Source of the DNA: Rhynchopus euleeides
Taxonomy: Eukaryota; Euglenozoa; Diplonemea; Diplonemida; Diplonemidae
Assembly (NCBI GenBank): GCA_963210315.1
Contig: OY723282.1
Location: 1,922,001 to 1,986,000, forward strand
Reading direction: 5' to 3'
DNA: 64,000 bases
Shown: one piece after another, positions 22,257 through 33,557 of the stretch
How the letters are laid out: the number at the start of each line of letters is the position of its first letter
Position numbering within the stretch: position 1 is the first letter of the stretch
Position numbers and translations under genes: made by a program
The notes under the pieces: model-generated
Told to the model about the DNA's origin: nothing
Databases searched by the model: none
What the model saw: the letters and a program-made list of their open reading frames with translations, nothing else

Positions 22257-23624
22257 GCCCCGTTTATTTTAGTCTTGTCCTTTGGCACCTTTTCGCAGGT
22301 TACCACTCCCCTCTTTCCGTTCCTCGTCGTGTGGTGGCCGTGGCTCCAATCAAAAGCTTTGCGTCTGCAAATCAGTAAGGGGGGAAGAGCCAGCGGGTAT
22401 TCGCCGATCGCGAGAACACTGTGGTGTGTCCTGCATCATCTGCATAGCAAAGTTTCCTGCTGGTGTTAGCACAACTCCAAAAATAAAGTCAAAGATGGGG
22501 GGCTTCGCTCTGTGTCAAGCTGTGTCAGCCTGTCTCCTGTTGTGTGAGGCGGCTCACTTTTCTGCGCTTCTGAGCGAAGGCCCCCAAGGAGTTTGCCTGT
22601 GCTGGCGGGTTGTTGTAGTCTCTCTCTCGGTGCTAAATAGAACGGGTGCCTTCCCGCCCTGAGGGTGTCGGCAGAACGTGAGTCAAGCCCACGTGGTGTT
22701 GGTGCAGGGCATGATGAAACACGTTGTTGTCAACAGGTGGCAAAACACGTGAGATCTGTCCTGACAACCAATAGGGGGGGGGGAAGAAATGGTGTGGGCC
22801 TGGCGCAGTGTGCGCAGGCAGTGCGAAGCGAATCCAACAATTTTCAGCAAATCTCTGCAGGGTGTTGCGGGGAGGGTGGTGCATCTGCTGGAGTGCAGAG
22901 GGCCCATCTCGCCTAGAGAGGGGATGCAGGAGGCATGGCCAAATGTTGTTCAAGTTGTCCAAAGCGAAACTGCCTCCACAAAATAGGAGGCAAGAATAAC
23001 TGGAACACCAGGACACCGGTGGGGGAACTGGGGTGAGGGTGAGCAAGAGGGTGTGACAGTGGCGGTGGTGGCGGTGGCGGTGGTGGTGGGCTCCCGAAAC
23101 AGAGGACAAAGCCCTACCCCCACCCCGCGCCCCGCCGGTGTCGCACGTTGCGGCGTTGCTTGTCCATACATTGTGTGGTTGTGAACGTGGGAGGGTATAC
23201 CAGAGCTTTCCTCGGTGTGCCCATGCCCTGAACAGAAAAACACAAAAGACATGGTTTCCGTGTATTTTTTTATACATCACGACTATTTTGCAGAACTGAC
23301 TCATGCGCGTGTGTGAAGGGAACAAGCGCCGCCTGCCGGCTGCATGCTTTGCGATGCCCTCCGTGGGTCGCGGCTGGCCTGTTGTGCCAGACACAAACAC
23401 GAACTATTTAGTGGATGCCGAGAGTGGTGCAAACACGTTGAACCGGGGTGCGCCCGAGTTGGTGTCGCCAGGAACAACAACGCGTGTCTCCCTCCCGATT
23501 TGCGGCAGATATTCCTCAACCATAAAAAACCAATACAACCAATAGCAAGAGTTGCACCACACCCCCAGGCCCCCCCTGTTTTCGAGCTTTCTTTTGACAC
23601 CCCCCCCCCCCCCCACAGCCCCCC
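22257..23624. other. Intergenic with dispersed repeats
   Basis: Holds the partner of the 9183 repeat (22361-22484), a short MITE (22497-22585), a GGCGGTGGTGG microsatellite (23060-23090) and C runs. A 255-codon minus frame (22633-23400) is low-complexity and shows no family features. No gene is called. Confidence 0.4.
22497..22585. mobile_element. Short GGGGG-ended MITE
   Basis: 89-bp member of the short subfamily: ends GGGGGGCTTCGCTC and GAGCGAAGGCCCCC, internal TGTGAGGCGGCTCAC. Flanking triplets do not match. Confidence 0.6.
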
Positions 23625-23889
23625 CACGGTGCACTAGTTTGGTAGTTACGAGTGACCTCAACTAGTGGAGTCGACAACCTCAAACTCGACAACTGCCAGT
23701 TGTCGACTCGACAACTGGCACTTGTCGAGTCGACAACTGGCAGTTGTCGACTCGACAACTCTATACACTGTACTGCAGGAAGAACGCCCAAATATGAAGG
23801 GAAAAACGCACAGTTGGGTGTGTGCTTGGGATATGAGGTGTGGTGGCATATCAGCGCTGGACTTTGTTGCGAATTTCCTTGTCCCCTTC

Positions 23890-25770
23890 TCAAGGATGGT
23901 CAGTCTTCATGTGGAGATCGCGTTCACGGACACTACGGAAGGTCTCAAAGCAAAGTAAGCAACGTTTTGTTGTGAGAGAGCGGGGGTGGTGGGCCAGGTA
24001 GTGCTGGCTTTGTCCCTTCAATCTTATTGTTGTGTGACATATTTTGCATTCGATTGTGCATGACGAGCAAGGGACATTGCTCCCTGGTCTGTGCTTTGCA
24101 TCGTAGTGTGCAAACAGAGACGTTTTCTTTGCTGAGGAGTAGTCACAAATAATGCATCGAAATTCATGAACCTCCTCCGGGAGAGACTGGGTTTCTTCTT
24201 GAGTAGGGGTGGGAGGCACACCCCAAGGTTCCTTGCCACACACACACACGTTCAGTATGGTTTTCGGTGGTTTTTTCGGATCAATCCAAAAGACACACCC
24301 GCTCTGACCTCTCTCTTTGACGTGGTCCGCCAGCCCAGCAGACTCAAGTCTTCGGTAGAGAGATCCTGTTGCCTTTTCCCAGCTGCCCGCAACAACACAT
24401 GAACACACATTGAATGCCCCAACGGCGGTCATTAACTTCGGAGTATGTCCTGAACCCCCCCAAAGCCCATTCTCGCCCCAACTTTGAAGTTGTTGGATCT
24501 CGAAAAGAATGAGGTCGCGCTCCATAGTCCTTTCCGAGGCACAGGCTGAGTAGATCTTGCTTCGACCGTTGCCAGCTTCCAAAGCTTCATCACTGAGGGA
24601 GAGACAGTGCGCATCTATGGAATCAAACCAGTGCGTCAGGCTGTGCACATACGTTGCGCCCGGACCTGTCGTCACGCCCGGTGACGCCCACTCACAAAGA
24701 AATATTAACAAGTGCATCGATAACATACTCACTGCAAACTCTGCCCCATTCTGGCCGTGTACCCAAAACTTCACGGGTATATTGTTGTATCTGAACGACA
24801 CAAGCACGTCCATCAAAAGACAGATCATTTTTTTAAGCCCCGTTGTGCTCTGTATCAGCTTTTGCAGAACTTGTCGGGCCTGACTCCCAGTCATGTTCGA
24901 CTTCGCACTCCCAACCACAGCTGTCTTGATCGCTTTCCCCTCCGGGATGAGGCGTACTATGAGAGATATGACGCCTTTGACGTCGTGAAGAGCAGGAGTG
25001 ATACAGTACGCTTCGCTCTCAAAGGCCTTGGAAAGGTGACATGTGAAGCCCTGCTTGTGCAATTCCTGGAGGGACAGCCTCTTGCACGAATGTAGCATAT
25101 CAAGCCAGTCCTTCATCTCTGTGGCACAGAACGCCGATCTGTGTGACTTCGATCCAGAACTTATGCCCTCAAACAAACCCGTGAGCTCCGCGTGATCACC
25201 CCCCAGCAGAAACTGCTTTGCTAAAAAAACGGTGTCTCCTTTTCTGAAGAACGCATTTTGCACCTCCCTTATCTGATCGGCCAGGCTGAACGTCGCGAAT
25301 GAGATGTATTCATCCTTTCTCTGATCTGTCACCGTGCAGAGAGGTGTGGTAAAACTGCCGTGAGCAATACCTGCAGCTAAGCGGATCCTGGCTGTGAGGT
25401 CCCTGCTGCCCGGGTTATAGCCATCAGCAGTCAGGACAACACGAGGGTGTTCCATGTCGATGCGATGCAGGTGTGTTTCGACAATGTGCTCGAGAGTTTT
25501 GAGCAAACTACCCCTCCTTGCCTCGACCACTCTCTGGAGGTGCTCTTCATGCTTCCTCACCGTCGCCGGGGAGAGCCCGTGCCTCTCAGGCGCCTTCCCG
25601 TGCTCCCGAAACGTCTCTCGAATGCATTTCGAGATTTCACCGCACTTCCGGATGGACGTCCCTGCCACAAATCGTGACCTGCGAATACCCTCAGCCATCA
25701 AGGACATTTCATCTTGCATTGTCTCTTCGGAACCATTCCCACCCGGCTCTCCTGTGGTGTGTGTGTGCAT
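23890..25770 (-). CDS. DDE transposase-like protein with three C2H2 fingers
   Basis: 626 aa, ATG start, no introns apparent. Candidate catalytic residues: Asp116 in LTADGYN, Asp192 in LLGGDHAEL (followed by GISSGSKSHRSAFC) and Glu398 in DEALEAGNGRSK. The E-[AS]-G-N motif after a long helical insert, and the ADG at the first Asp, resemble RAG1 (SADG, ESGNK) and Transib-type transposases. Three C-terminal C2H2 zinc fingers (about 539-560, 575-595, 604-625) probably bind DNA or partners; RAG1 proper has a different zinc arrangement. The gene lies in the same direction as the accessory gene, separated by 140 bp. The superfamily assignment is inferred from motifs and ends only; a KDZ or Kolobok relative is the main alternative. 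Confidence 0.7.
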   Translation of the reverse strand: MHTHTTGEPGGNGSEETMQDEMSLMAEGIRRSRFVAGTSIRKCGEISKCIRETFREHGKAPERHGLSPATVRKHEEHLQRVVEARRGSLLKTLEHIVETHLHRIDMEHPRVVLTADGYNPGSRDLTARIRLAAGIAHGSFTTPLCTVTDQRKDEYISFATFSLADQIREVQNAFFRKGDTVFLAKQFLLGGDHAELTGLFEGISSGSKSHRSAFCATEMKDWLDMLHSCKRLSLQELHKQGFTCHLSKAFESEAYCITPALHDVKGVISLIVRLIPEGKAIKTAVVGSAKSNMTGSQARQVLQKLIQSTTGLKKMICLLMDVLVSFRYNNIPVKFWVHGQNGAEFAVSMLSMHLLIFLCEWASPGVTTGPGATYVHSLTHWFDSIDAHCLSLSDEALEAGNGRSKIYSACASERTMERDLILFEIQQLQSWGENGLWGGSGHTPKLMTAVGAFNVCSCVVAGSWEKATGSLYRRLESAGLADHVKERGQSGCVFWIDPKKPPKTILNVCVCGKEPWGVPPTPTQEETQSLPEEVHEFRCIICDYSSAKKTSLFAHYDAKHRPGSNVPCSSCTIECKICHTTIRLKGQSQHYLAHHPRSLTTKRCLLCFETFRSVRERDLHMKTDHP

Positions 25771-25910
25771 CCCAACAAAAAAGGCTATGCCTGAGGAACC
25801 GGCGGGGGGAGGATGACGTCAAGAGTGATAACCAAAAAAGGGAAAGTGTCACTGCGATCGTTCTGCACCTTTTCTTCCGTTTGCTTTCATATACGTTGAC
25901 GCTTCCACAC

Positions 25911-26639
25911 TCACACTGGATCATCAAATGTCAGCCTCCGCAGGGTGAGGCGCAGAATGTGCCCATTCTGGGTCACCTTCTGTACCGTCGACAGCCCAGA
26001 TTCCACGATGAACTCGTAGAATCCCCCGACGGTTCTTGGAGCAAAGGTGTTGGCTGCTCCCTGCAACGACGACACGTCTCTCTTCCTTCCTGAGTATTGA
26101 GGAAAGATCTTGTCTGCCTTCGAGGATGCCTTCGTCTTCTGGGGGGCAGCCAGCTTCACCTCTGCGGCGTAGAGCCGGGACATCTTTACGCCCGAGGTGA
26201 GGGCGGCGTGCGGGTGCAGCTTCTGCATCTGCTCCAGTTTCGCCTTGGACTTGGCGGAGGCTGATGGAGATGGTGTGATCCTCACACCAATGAACTCCGT
26301 ATCCGTCCCCCCCTTGGTGCGGATGGAGTACCTCTCCAGCTGCGCCTCCTTCGCCGACTTCTCCGACACCGTCCCCCCCTGGTACTCCTTGTACCTGGCC
26401 CCCATCGCCGCGCTCACGGTCCCGTCGTTGCCCTTTATGGGCTTGCCCGTGATCTTCCCGATCAGTGCCTTCAGGGCTGTGTTCGACAGCCGCCCCCCCT
26501 CCTCCGGCTCGACGTAGTATTCAACAAAAAGTTGAATAAAGCCCGGCTGAGTGGCGGGCTGCTTCGTCGGGGGGGCCGAGCTCGGGGCGGTTTCCTCCGT
26601 TCTGCTTCTCTTCGCCGTGGTTTTGGCAGAGGCAGGCAT
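25911..26639 (-). CDS. Transposon accessory protein, C-terminally truncated
   Basis: 242 aa from ATG at 26639. It is identical in its first part to the 340-aa protein of copy 2 (39604-40626). A 307-bp internal deletion with CA microhomology removes the segment after LRLTLRRL and shifts frame, so the last residues differ and the acidic tail is lost. The conserved part is lysine-rich with PGFIQLFVEYYVEPEE near residue 32. I do not recognise a domain. Its pairing with the transposase suggests an accessory role in mobility. Confidence 0.6.
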   Translation of the reverse strand: MPASAKTTAKRSRTEETAPSSAPPTKQPATQPGFIQLFVEYYVEPEEGGRLSNTALKALIGKITGKPIKGNDGTVSAAMGARYKEYQGGTVSEKSAKEAQLERYSIRTKGGTDTEFIGVRITPSPSASAKSKAKLEQMQKLHPHAALTSGVKMSRLYAAEVKLAAPQKTKASSKADKIFPQYSGRKRDVSSLQGAANTFAPRTVGGFYEFIVESGLSTVQKVTQNGHILRLTLRRLTFDDPV

Positions 26640-27025
26640 GATTGATAGCTGTGTGTGTGTGTGTCTGTTGGCGTGTGTGTATCTATTCAACAATGGAGGT
26701 AATCTGGTCAGGGCTTGCAAGACCCTGGTGATGTGGGTTGTGGGAGGGAGAAACGGCACAAGGAAATTCGCAACAAAGTCCAGCGCTGATATGCCACCAC
26801 ACCTCATATCCCAAGCACACACCCAACTGTGCGTTTTCCCCTTCATACTTGGGCGTTCTTCCTGCAGTACAGTGTATAGAGTTGTCGAGTCGACAAGTGC
26901 CAGTTGTCGACTCGACAAGTGCCAGTTGTCGAGTCGACAACTGGCACTTGTCGTCAACAACCCAGTCAGTTGTCGAGGTTTCAGTTGTCGACTCCACTAG
27001 TGGTTGCCAACACTAGCGCACCGTG

Positions 27026-28281
27026 CCCTCCCGCACCGCATTGATTTCCCCCCCACCAAACCGCCACCACCCCACCCCCACCCACACGCAGGGAGTTCGG
27101 GAGTTCGGGCAGGGAAGGGGGAGGGGGGGGGGGCAGGGGTGTAAATAAGGCCGACTCCCGACTCCCGACTCGGGCCGGATTTTTTGGGGTTGGGAGGGTT
27201 GCCTTGCTTCCCTTAGGGAATGTGCAGTATTAGGCACCCCATGGCCAAAATGACCCCACTGCGATCCGCACAGACTCCAAATATTCAAAAGAAAGGGTTT
27301 TTGGAACACCCGAGGAGGGGGGTCCCGATGGGTGGGTGGGGGTGTGGGGGGGTCCCGCTGGGTGGGGCATGGTGTGTGCCTCCCAGTCATCTTCTTCATT
27401 ACCGGTCTCTGAACTGGGGTGAGTTCATTGCCAAACCACTGCTGTGAATACGGCGCCCCTTTCCCGCCCCTTTTGCCAGATTCTGGCAGCTTCCAAGAAG
27501 AGTTGTGTTCCCGCCCCCTTCAGGTGGTTGAGCATACCACAGCGCACACGTGCACACCCACACACACTCCACACAGATACGTCACACGCAACTGTTGCGA
27601 CACACAACATGCCTCAGGTAGAGGCAGTAGTGTTTGACTCACAGCCAAATACTGCTGCCGTGAGACCCCTTTCCCCTCTCCCCTTTTGTTCGTGGGCTGC
27701 CCCCTGTGAATGGTAGACTTACCTACAGCCCCTTGTTTGCCGCCAGCACGGAGCCAAGCAGCTCAACCCCGGCCGTGCGCGGTTTGTTTGCCCTAGAGCA
27801 TTGTTGTTCGTGGAGTACGTGTCATTGTGCTAAGAGCCCGGAGAAGCAAAGTCGAATCTGCTGCGCTAGCCTCACCAAGCAGCCACAGTACTACAGGATG
27901 CGCGCAGGATTGAGTAGGGTTTGAGACCGCCCGCCCCCCACCCCCCCACCCCAGGTACCTTAGGTGACTGTAAATAACCGACTCCCGACTCCCGACTCCT
28001 GACCCCCAAACCTTATTTACAGCCCTGGGGGGGGAGGGGGGCATATCTCCGCCCTGATACACGCATCCCCCCAGCCGCACCTCCAGCCCACCCCCTCCCC
28101 CCCCGACACAGGCCGCATCACCTCAATCCCTCCGGACGACATTTCGAGTGAAGAGCGTTTTATTGGCTCACACCATCGCTGCGCTTCGTGTCGAAGCGCC
28201 ACCACCACCACCACCCCCCACCCCCAGCAACCTCGTAAGGGAACCAGGCCCTGTCGGGGGTACCGCTGGGATTCTGTTTAG
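27026..28281. other. Intergenic upstream of PDZ-J gene
   Basis: No gene. Two copies of a GACTCCCGACTCCCGACTC motif (about 27152-27172 and 27980-28000) are each preceded by GTAAATAA. The second forms a small hairpin element (about 27969-28023) whose ends are CTGTAAATAA and TTATTTACAG. A CAC trinucleotide run (28200-28215) precedes the next start codon. Confidence 0.45.
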
Positions 28282-30898
28282 ATGGACGCTGTCGAGGCGG
28301 CCTCCCTGCTGCTCCTGACGGAGGAGGAGGCGAGGGAGCGGGCCGCGGCAGAGGCTTTCAGCCTCGCTCACTGCACCGGGCGGGATGCGGCAATCCAGGA
28401 GCTCCTCACCCTGCTCAACGTGCTGGAGATATTCGTTGTGATCGACAGGTCTGAACCGGGCCCTTCTCAGCTGGGCGTCACCTTCGACCAGGACCTCAAA
28501 GTCACCAAGGTCATCACCGGGCAGCAGCCCCCTCTGGTAGGGGAGAGGCGGGGGCTTCACCTGCTGGTGGACCGATGGTCGCTCGCATCCCTCGATGGTG
28601 CCCGTGTTCCCTACAAAACGCTTGCACAGGCGTTTGCCGCAAAGAAGGGGGTGTTCCGGATTGTCTTCAAGCGGAATCTGTGCGAGAGGAAGATTTTTAG
28701 AGACCAGTCGTCGAGCCACCTCGGGGTGCTGCTCTCCGACCGGAGCACCATCATCGAACATATCGAGAGCGAGTCGCCCGGCGCACATTCAGGCATTGGG
28801 CACTACCTTGGATGGAAGGTTTGCACCGTGGAGTCGCAGCGCGTCGTGGAGGCCGCAGATCTGATGAACCGGAGCCACCAGAAGAAGATTGTCACAGTGG
28901 GGCTCGCAGAGGTTGCCTGCCGGAAGAAGATCACGGTGCGGAAAGGGCCTTCGGAAAAGCTGGGCGTCACCTTCACCGACTCTCTCGCTATTCAGAGCGT
29001 TCTGCCGGACAGCCTCGGGGCACGCTCCGGCTTCTCCGAGCTCCGCGGGGATTGGAAGGTCTCCGCAATCAAAGACAAGGCGGTGCGGAGCACGGCGGAT
29101 CTCCAAGCCCAGTTCGCGAGGTGCACCCAAGCCGCAACGGTGCACCGTCCCGACGGAGGCCCCCCTCGCCCCGTCCCACTCACATTCACCCTCTGCCCTG
29201 TGGTGAGCGAGGACATGCTGCACGACGCTACCCAGGCAGCCCTCAGCAAGGCAGGGAAGGACCCCGCCGACCCGTCGGCACCCGGTGCGAGCGACAGCAT
29301 GCACTGCAGGGAGGTTGCCGTGTCGCGGAAGAAGGCGGCTGAGCCGACAGGGCTGACTGCGAGCGAGACGCTGGTGGTGGAGGCTGCGCAGGAAAGCACC
29401 CCTGCAGGCCGGGCCGGGATTGGAACTCTGGTGGGGTGGCGCATTGTCGCGGTGGACGGGAAGCCTGTTGCGAACCGCACAGAGTATCAAAAGGAGCTGT
29501 CGGGGAAGCAGACGTTTAAACTCACACTGGAGCTGGACGACAGCAACCTGCCCTCCAACTTCGTGGAGGTGCACCTCAGGGATGACGTCGAGCTGCGGGA
29601 TCTGCATGATGCCTTCTCTCGATACGGCGAGGTGGCGGAGGTGATGCATCCCGAGAGGATTGACGAGATTGCGTGCCTCGACCCGGCCTGCCCTGAGAAC
29701 GTCTCCGTCACCTCGAAGTTCTGCACGGGGTGCGGGGCGAAGGTGATCAACACCCAGCCCCCCTACATCTGCCACGTCAGGTTTGTCAACGTGGAGACGG
29801 CGCAGCGCGCGCTCGCCGCGCCCCCGACCCACCTGAAGAAGTTCATCAAGCTGAAGTTCTACCACCCGGGGCAGGGTGGAGGCCGGGCACCGGCCCCCCC
29901 GCCGGGCCCCGCCCCCGCAGCCCCGAAGCAGTCGGTTCTCGCCGTGGCGAACTGCCTGGGTTTCAACAACGGATACTACCTCCTGGGGGTGCCGAAGGAT
30001 GCAACCAAGGAGGAGATCACGAAGTCATACCGTGAGAAGTCGCGGAAATTCCACCCCGACAGATTGCGGAATCTCTCCGCTAACGCACTCCAGGAGTTCT
30101 CCGAGAAGGACAGGGAGCGGGTGCAATCCGGGGAGATGTTCAAAGCCTACTCCAAGGCGTACAAAATCCTGACAGACCCGGACGAGAAGAAGGCCCTGGA
30201 TGCCGAGATCGACAAGGCCATCGGGACATACGGCAAGAAGCAGGTGATGGCGCGGTTCCCCCAGCGCGGCCCAGGCGGTGTGATCCTGGAGGCTGTTCCG
30301 GAGGACCCGTTGCTCGACGAGTCTTTCGCCGACGGGCAGGCCGGCGGTGGGGCCGGTGGGGCTGGGCAGCGGTCCTGCCTCTTCGCAGGGTACAGCACCT
30401 CTGCCAATGCGCAGGGCGAGGCGCGGCGGCCGCAGTATAGCAGCGGCGGGGATGGCAGCCGCGGGTATCAGGGGCTGCGTGCGGTGGAGGTTGTGCCGAA
30501 GGAGTACAACCCACACCAGGTGTACGACAAGGCTGATAAGGTGCCCGAGGGGGTCGGCAATGTGAGGCGGGTGAGCTCGTACACAGCGAACCAGACCCGG
30601 AGGACAAAGCGGAGGTATGATGAGATCAGTGGTGTGATGTGTGGGGTTGTTGGGCTTTTGGAGCGATTTTTTTTCGGTCAAAAAATAAACAACAAAAAGA
30701 AGTTAGAACGGGGGTTTCCTTGCCTATGCTGCACCCCGCCTCCACCTCACCACCCCCCACACCCACCTTTCACTTCTCATCAGATATGAATACCGTGAGA
30801 ATGACTGGAGCGGCGGCGGCGGCGACGACGACTGCTACCAAGAGGAGTACGAGGCGTGGGCGAGCGAGCCGTCCAACAAGAACTCAAGAAAGGGCTAA
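28282..30898 (+). CDS. PDZ-like x4 / RRM-zinc ribbon / J-domain protein, 2 exons
   Basis: Exons 28282-30614 and 30784-30898 give 815 aa. The intron starts GTATGA and ends TCAG, and the join restores a frame that ends after ASEPSNKNSRKG. From the N-terminus there are four PDZ-like repeats, each with an LGVTF-type strand and a GxxVGW/GDWKV-like turn (about 57-130, 137-205, 217-300, 345-420). Next is an RRM-like fold (about 425-526) interrupted by a C-x4-C...CTGC zinc ribbon (about 465-487). Then comes a J domain (about 562-655) with YYLLGVPKDATKEEI and the HPD tripeptide at 591-593. The J domain should stimulate an Hsp70; the PDZ and RRM parts suggest a scaffold recruiting chaperone to a membrane or RNA-protein complex. 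The C-terminal exon is Gly/Asp-rich and acidic. Confidence 0.8.
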
Positions 30899-31991
30899 AT
30901 ATCTTGCCTTTGGCCTTCGGCGCCCCACCCCCCACCACAGCGATCCAAGGCGTCATTTGTCGGAAACCCTGACGCCGTGCCCTCTCGCGCTTGCCATGAC
31001 GGCTGGATACGAGGTGCTGCACAGGGTGGGGGAGGGATGGGTGGGGAGGGTGTGCGTCAAAAAGGGCGATGTGTTTTCGCAACTCGGGGGCGGGGGGTTG
31101 GGGCATTTTGGGCATTATGGATACACGGCCGGGTTTTAGAGATGGGGATACTGTACGTGACAGGCCTGCCTACCGGGAAGCCGGGGCTCATCCCGGGTAA
31201 ACATGGTGGCGGTGGCGGTGGCGGTGGGGGGGGCGCAGGGAAATCGATCTGCCCTGGCATTGCCATTGCCTTGGTGGGTTTGCATGCAGCCCTTTCCTCC
31301 ATGCTCCGCCCGACGTCTCTATTCGCTAGCTTGGCGACAGCCTTTTGCTTTGGCGCTGGCCTACAATGCGATGTGCATCATCACCCTCTGCCCTACGCAC
31401 CGCACCGCCAAGCCTATCTCTCAGGCCCACATCCTTGCCGGATCCTCTGCCAATCTTCTGAAAAAATAGGACACGCAGCTCCGTTCCCCACCCGTGCCCT
31501 CCGTCACTGGTGGTGGGGTGTGGGGGTATGGTCAGCTGAATGGCACTCTCGAAATGCCACTTGTCATAACAGTGCGATCCGGGTCGTTGTTTCTGAGCCT
31601 AGTTCCTCGGGAGGGGTGGGGGTGGCGGTGGTGGTGGTGGTGGTGGTTTTGATCACACCATTGAGGGAGTGCGAGAGAGGGGGGGGGGGACTCGAAGACT
31701 CTGAGGCCTTTTCTCCTGTTGTTTTTGCACCATGGGAATGCCTTATCAACAAGGATGCAGGGTGTGCTGGGGGGAGCGTGTGCGTTGTCTACATTTTTTT
31801 TGTATCCAAAACCGCCGTTAACGCTGCGTGTTGTGCAAATGAGTGCCTTGTTCCCCTGCAACAGGGAGAAAAATGCCCTGACAGCCAAATCGATTCACGC
31901 AACATGGCACAACGTGTCACGACAAGAGACATCTACCTGGCGTGGAAGTGGGAGGCACATCAACACCCTTTACAGGTTACTGCAGCCACAT
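30899..31991. other. Intergenic, GGT repeats
   Basis: No supported gene. GGTGGCGGTGG (31203-31235) and GGTGGTGGT (31620-31650) microsatellites create a 379-codon plus frame (30977-32116) that overlaps the next gene out of frame and is rejected. A likely splice acceptor TTTACAG at about 31975 precedes the conserved start region of the membrane protein gene. Confidence 0.4.
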
Positions 31992-33557
31992 ATGGCACAA
32001 GATGCGCCGCACTGGTCGCAGCTGGGGGGCGACGAGGGGGACACCCGCATAGCAAAACTCAGCAAGTTTGCCAAGTCACGCCTGGGCAACAGCTTTCCCA
32101 GCCTCGCTGGAGATGACCATCAGGAGGCGCAGCCGAAGGGTGGCGAGGGGGATACCCGCATGGCAAGGCTCGGCAGGTTTGCCAGGTCACGCCTGGGCAA
32201 CAGCTTTTCCGGAAGCATCCCCAGCCCTGTCGCTGCAGATGCACAGCAGGAGGCGCCGCACGCGTCGCAGCTGGGGGGCGACGCGCCGAATCCCATCAGG
32301 CCGCGTGCCAGGTCGCTACTCGGCAGTAGCTTTTCCGGAAACCCCAGCTCCATCCCCAGCCCTGTCGCTACGCCACCGCCGCAACCCGCTGCAGATGCAC
32401 AGGAGGATGCGCCGCACTGGTCGCAGCTGGGAGGCGGGTCTGCAGATGACGATGCTGGATACACGCCACCGCGCGCAGTCTGTGCAGACCAGGTGAGGGT
32501 CAATGTGCAGGCCGAGAAGGAGCAGGACACCTGTCTCTGCCTTGTTGCGATGGAGAAGGCCGCCCCGATGATGTTGGTGTGTGCAGCCATATGGGCTGTG
32601 TTCACAGTGTGCATGATGCTCAACATCCTCATCGGTGAGACGATCGAGTACACCACATCCCTTGACGATAATCAAGATGCACTGCTGTGGTACATCATGG
32701 GTTCCATGGCGATGGTTATCGTCGCGACAATGTCATCATTCTATGTGGTTAATCATGCCTGCAGTTGCTCCAGATGGGCCGCCCTTAGCGATGATCTCAC
32801 AGACCCTACTGGCTACTTCACAACGTACCTTATCATCGCGTGGCTCACCCTGATGATCATATACGGCACCTTCGACCCCACAGGTCACTTGCGTCCGCTC
32901 CAAACCCTGAGGGATCACGCCACAGGGGAGCGGTCCCTCGTGATGGGGTGCATGAGGGACGCCGCCTACACCCACATCACCCTGCCGCCCAATGAGAGCT
33001 ACTTCGTGCTGGCTGACCCCGAGTGGACAGTCGACTGGGGCAGCAAGTTGTCAAAGAGCGAGTATGGCTGGACGTATCTCTTGGTCCCCCTTGTCTACCG
33101 TGGCCCGGTTGACGGGTGCAGCTTCGACCGGAAGATCTACGCTGCGTGCATCGCCAAAACAGCAACCATGGAAGGGTGCTGGCTGGCCGACAAGCAGCGG
33201 GGGCCGTACACAGCCCTGAGGCGCAGCAGGGCTGTGCAGTATTGGGGTCCTGGCGAGCATGCCAGACTGCGGGGGCTTGTCAGTGGCATCGACATGGACA
33301 CACAGGTGGTGGAGTTCAACTCCCAGTCACTGGAGGAGGCAAAGATGGAGATCGCCTACCGGGAGAACCAGAGGCACGAAACGATGCTGAGCCTGGCTGT
33401 CCTGTGGTTGGTTGTGGCCTTCGTAGGCTACGCCTGTTCGGCCGTGTACGTGGCCTGTTACATTCTGGAGGAGCTGGAAAGGCAACAAGGGTGGGCACGC
33501 AATCAAGCGAAGGCTGACAGCGAGGATTCTGCTCTCCACGAGTCGCTGCTGCACTAG
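31992..33557 (+). CDS. Four-pass membrane protein, tandem family member 1
   Basis: 521 aa from the ATG at 31992, a start conserved in all three copies just after an acceptor-like CAGGTTACTGCAG. Residues 1-160 are hydrophilic and repetitive: APHWSQLGG at about 5, 88 and 140, and SRLGNSF-type units at about 29, 66 and 107. Predicted membrane segments: about 191-214, 232-254, 276-292 and 466-489. Between the third and fourth lies a roughly 170-residue Cys-containing domain (YTHITLPPNESYFVLADPEW, GCSFDRKIYAACIAKT, EGCWLADKQ), probably extracytoplasmic. The tail is short and cytoplasmic. No family is recognised. A TAG stop precedes the donor used by the other copies (TTCG|GTATGT), so the last intron would lie in the 3-prime UTR. 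Confidence 0.75.
   Translation: MAQDAPHWSQLGGDEGDTRIAKLSKFAKSRLGNSFPSLAGDDHQEAQPKGGEGDTRMARLGRFARSRLGNSFSGSIPSPVAADAQQEAPHASQLGGDAPNPIRPRARSLLGSSFSGNPSSIPSPVATPPPQPAADAQEDAPHWSQLGGGSADDDAGYTPPRAVCADQVRVNVQAEKEQDTCLCLVAMEKAAPMMLVCAAIWAVFTVCMMLNILIGETIEYTTSLDDNQDALLWYIMGSMAMVIVATMSSFYVVNHACSCSRWAALSDDLTDPTGYFTTYLIIAWLTLMIIYGTFDPTGHLRPLQTLRDHATGERSLVMGCMRDAAYTHITLPPNESYFVLADPEWTVDWGSKLSKSEYGWTYLLVPLVYRGPVDGCSFDRKIYAACIAKTATMEGCWLADKQRGPYTALRRSRAVQYWGPGEHARLRGLVSGIDMDTQVVEFNSQSLEEAKMEIAYRENQRHETMLSLAVLWLVVAFVGYACSAVYVACYILEELERQQGWARNQAKADSEDSALHESLLH

Larger units (their letters stand above)
23625..27025 (-). mobile_element. RAG1/Transib-like DNA transposon, copy 1
   Basis: 3401-bp element with ends CACGGTGCACTAGT (left) and CACGGTGCGCTAGT (right, complement). 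Flanks are CCCCC and CCCTC, a possible 5-bp GC-rich target duplication. Inside each end is a GTCGAC-based palindromic array (TGCCAGTTGTCGA words, about 23666-23765 and 26880-26995). Two minus-strand genes lie between: a DDE transposase-like protein (23890-25770) and an accessory protein (25911-26639). The heptamer-like CACnGTG end and the RAG1-style catalytic spacing suggest the Transib/RAG1-like group. Compared with copy 2 it lacks 307 bp in the accessory gene but keeps the full transposase frame. Confidence 0.75.

Noticed and set aside
22633-23400. 255-codon minus-strand frame
   Set aside because: His-rich low complexity from a GGC/GGT repeat; no family features.
23633-27017. CACTA (En/Spm) transposon, suggested by CACTAG at the left end
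   Set aside because: CACTAG lies 8 bp inside the shared CACGGTG terminus and is not mirrored as a terminal TAGTG on the right.
30977-32116. 379-codon plus-strand frame
   Set aside because: Built from GGT microsatellites and overlapping the conserved membrane gene in another frame.
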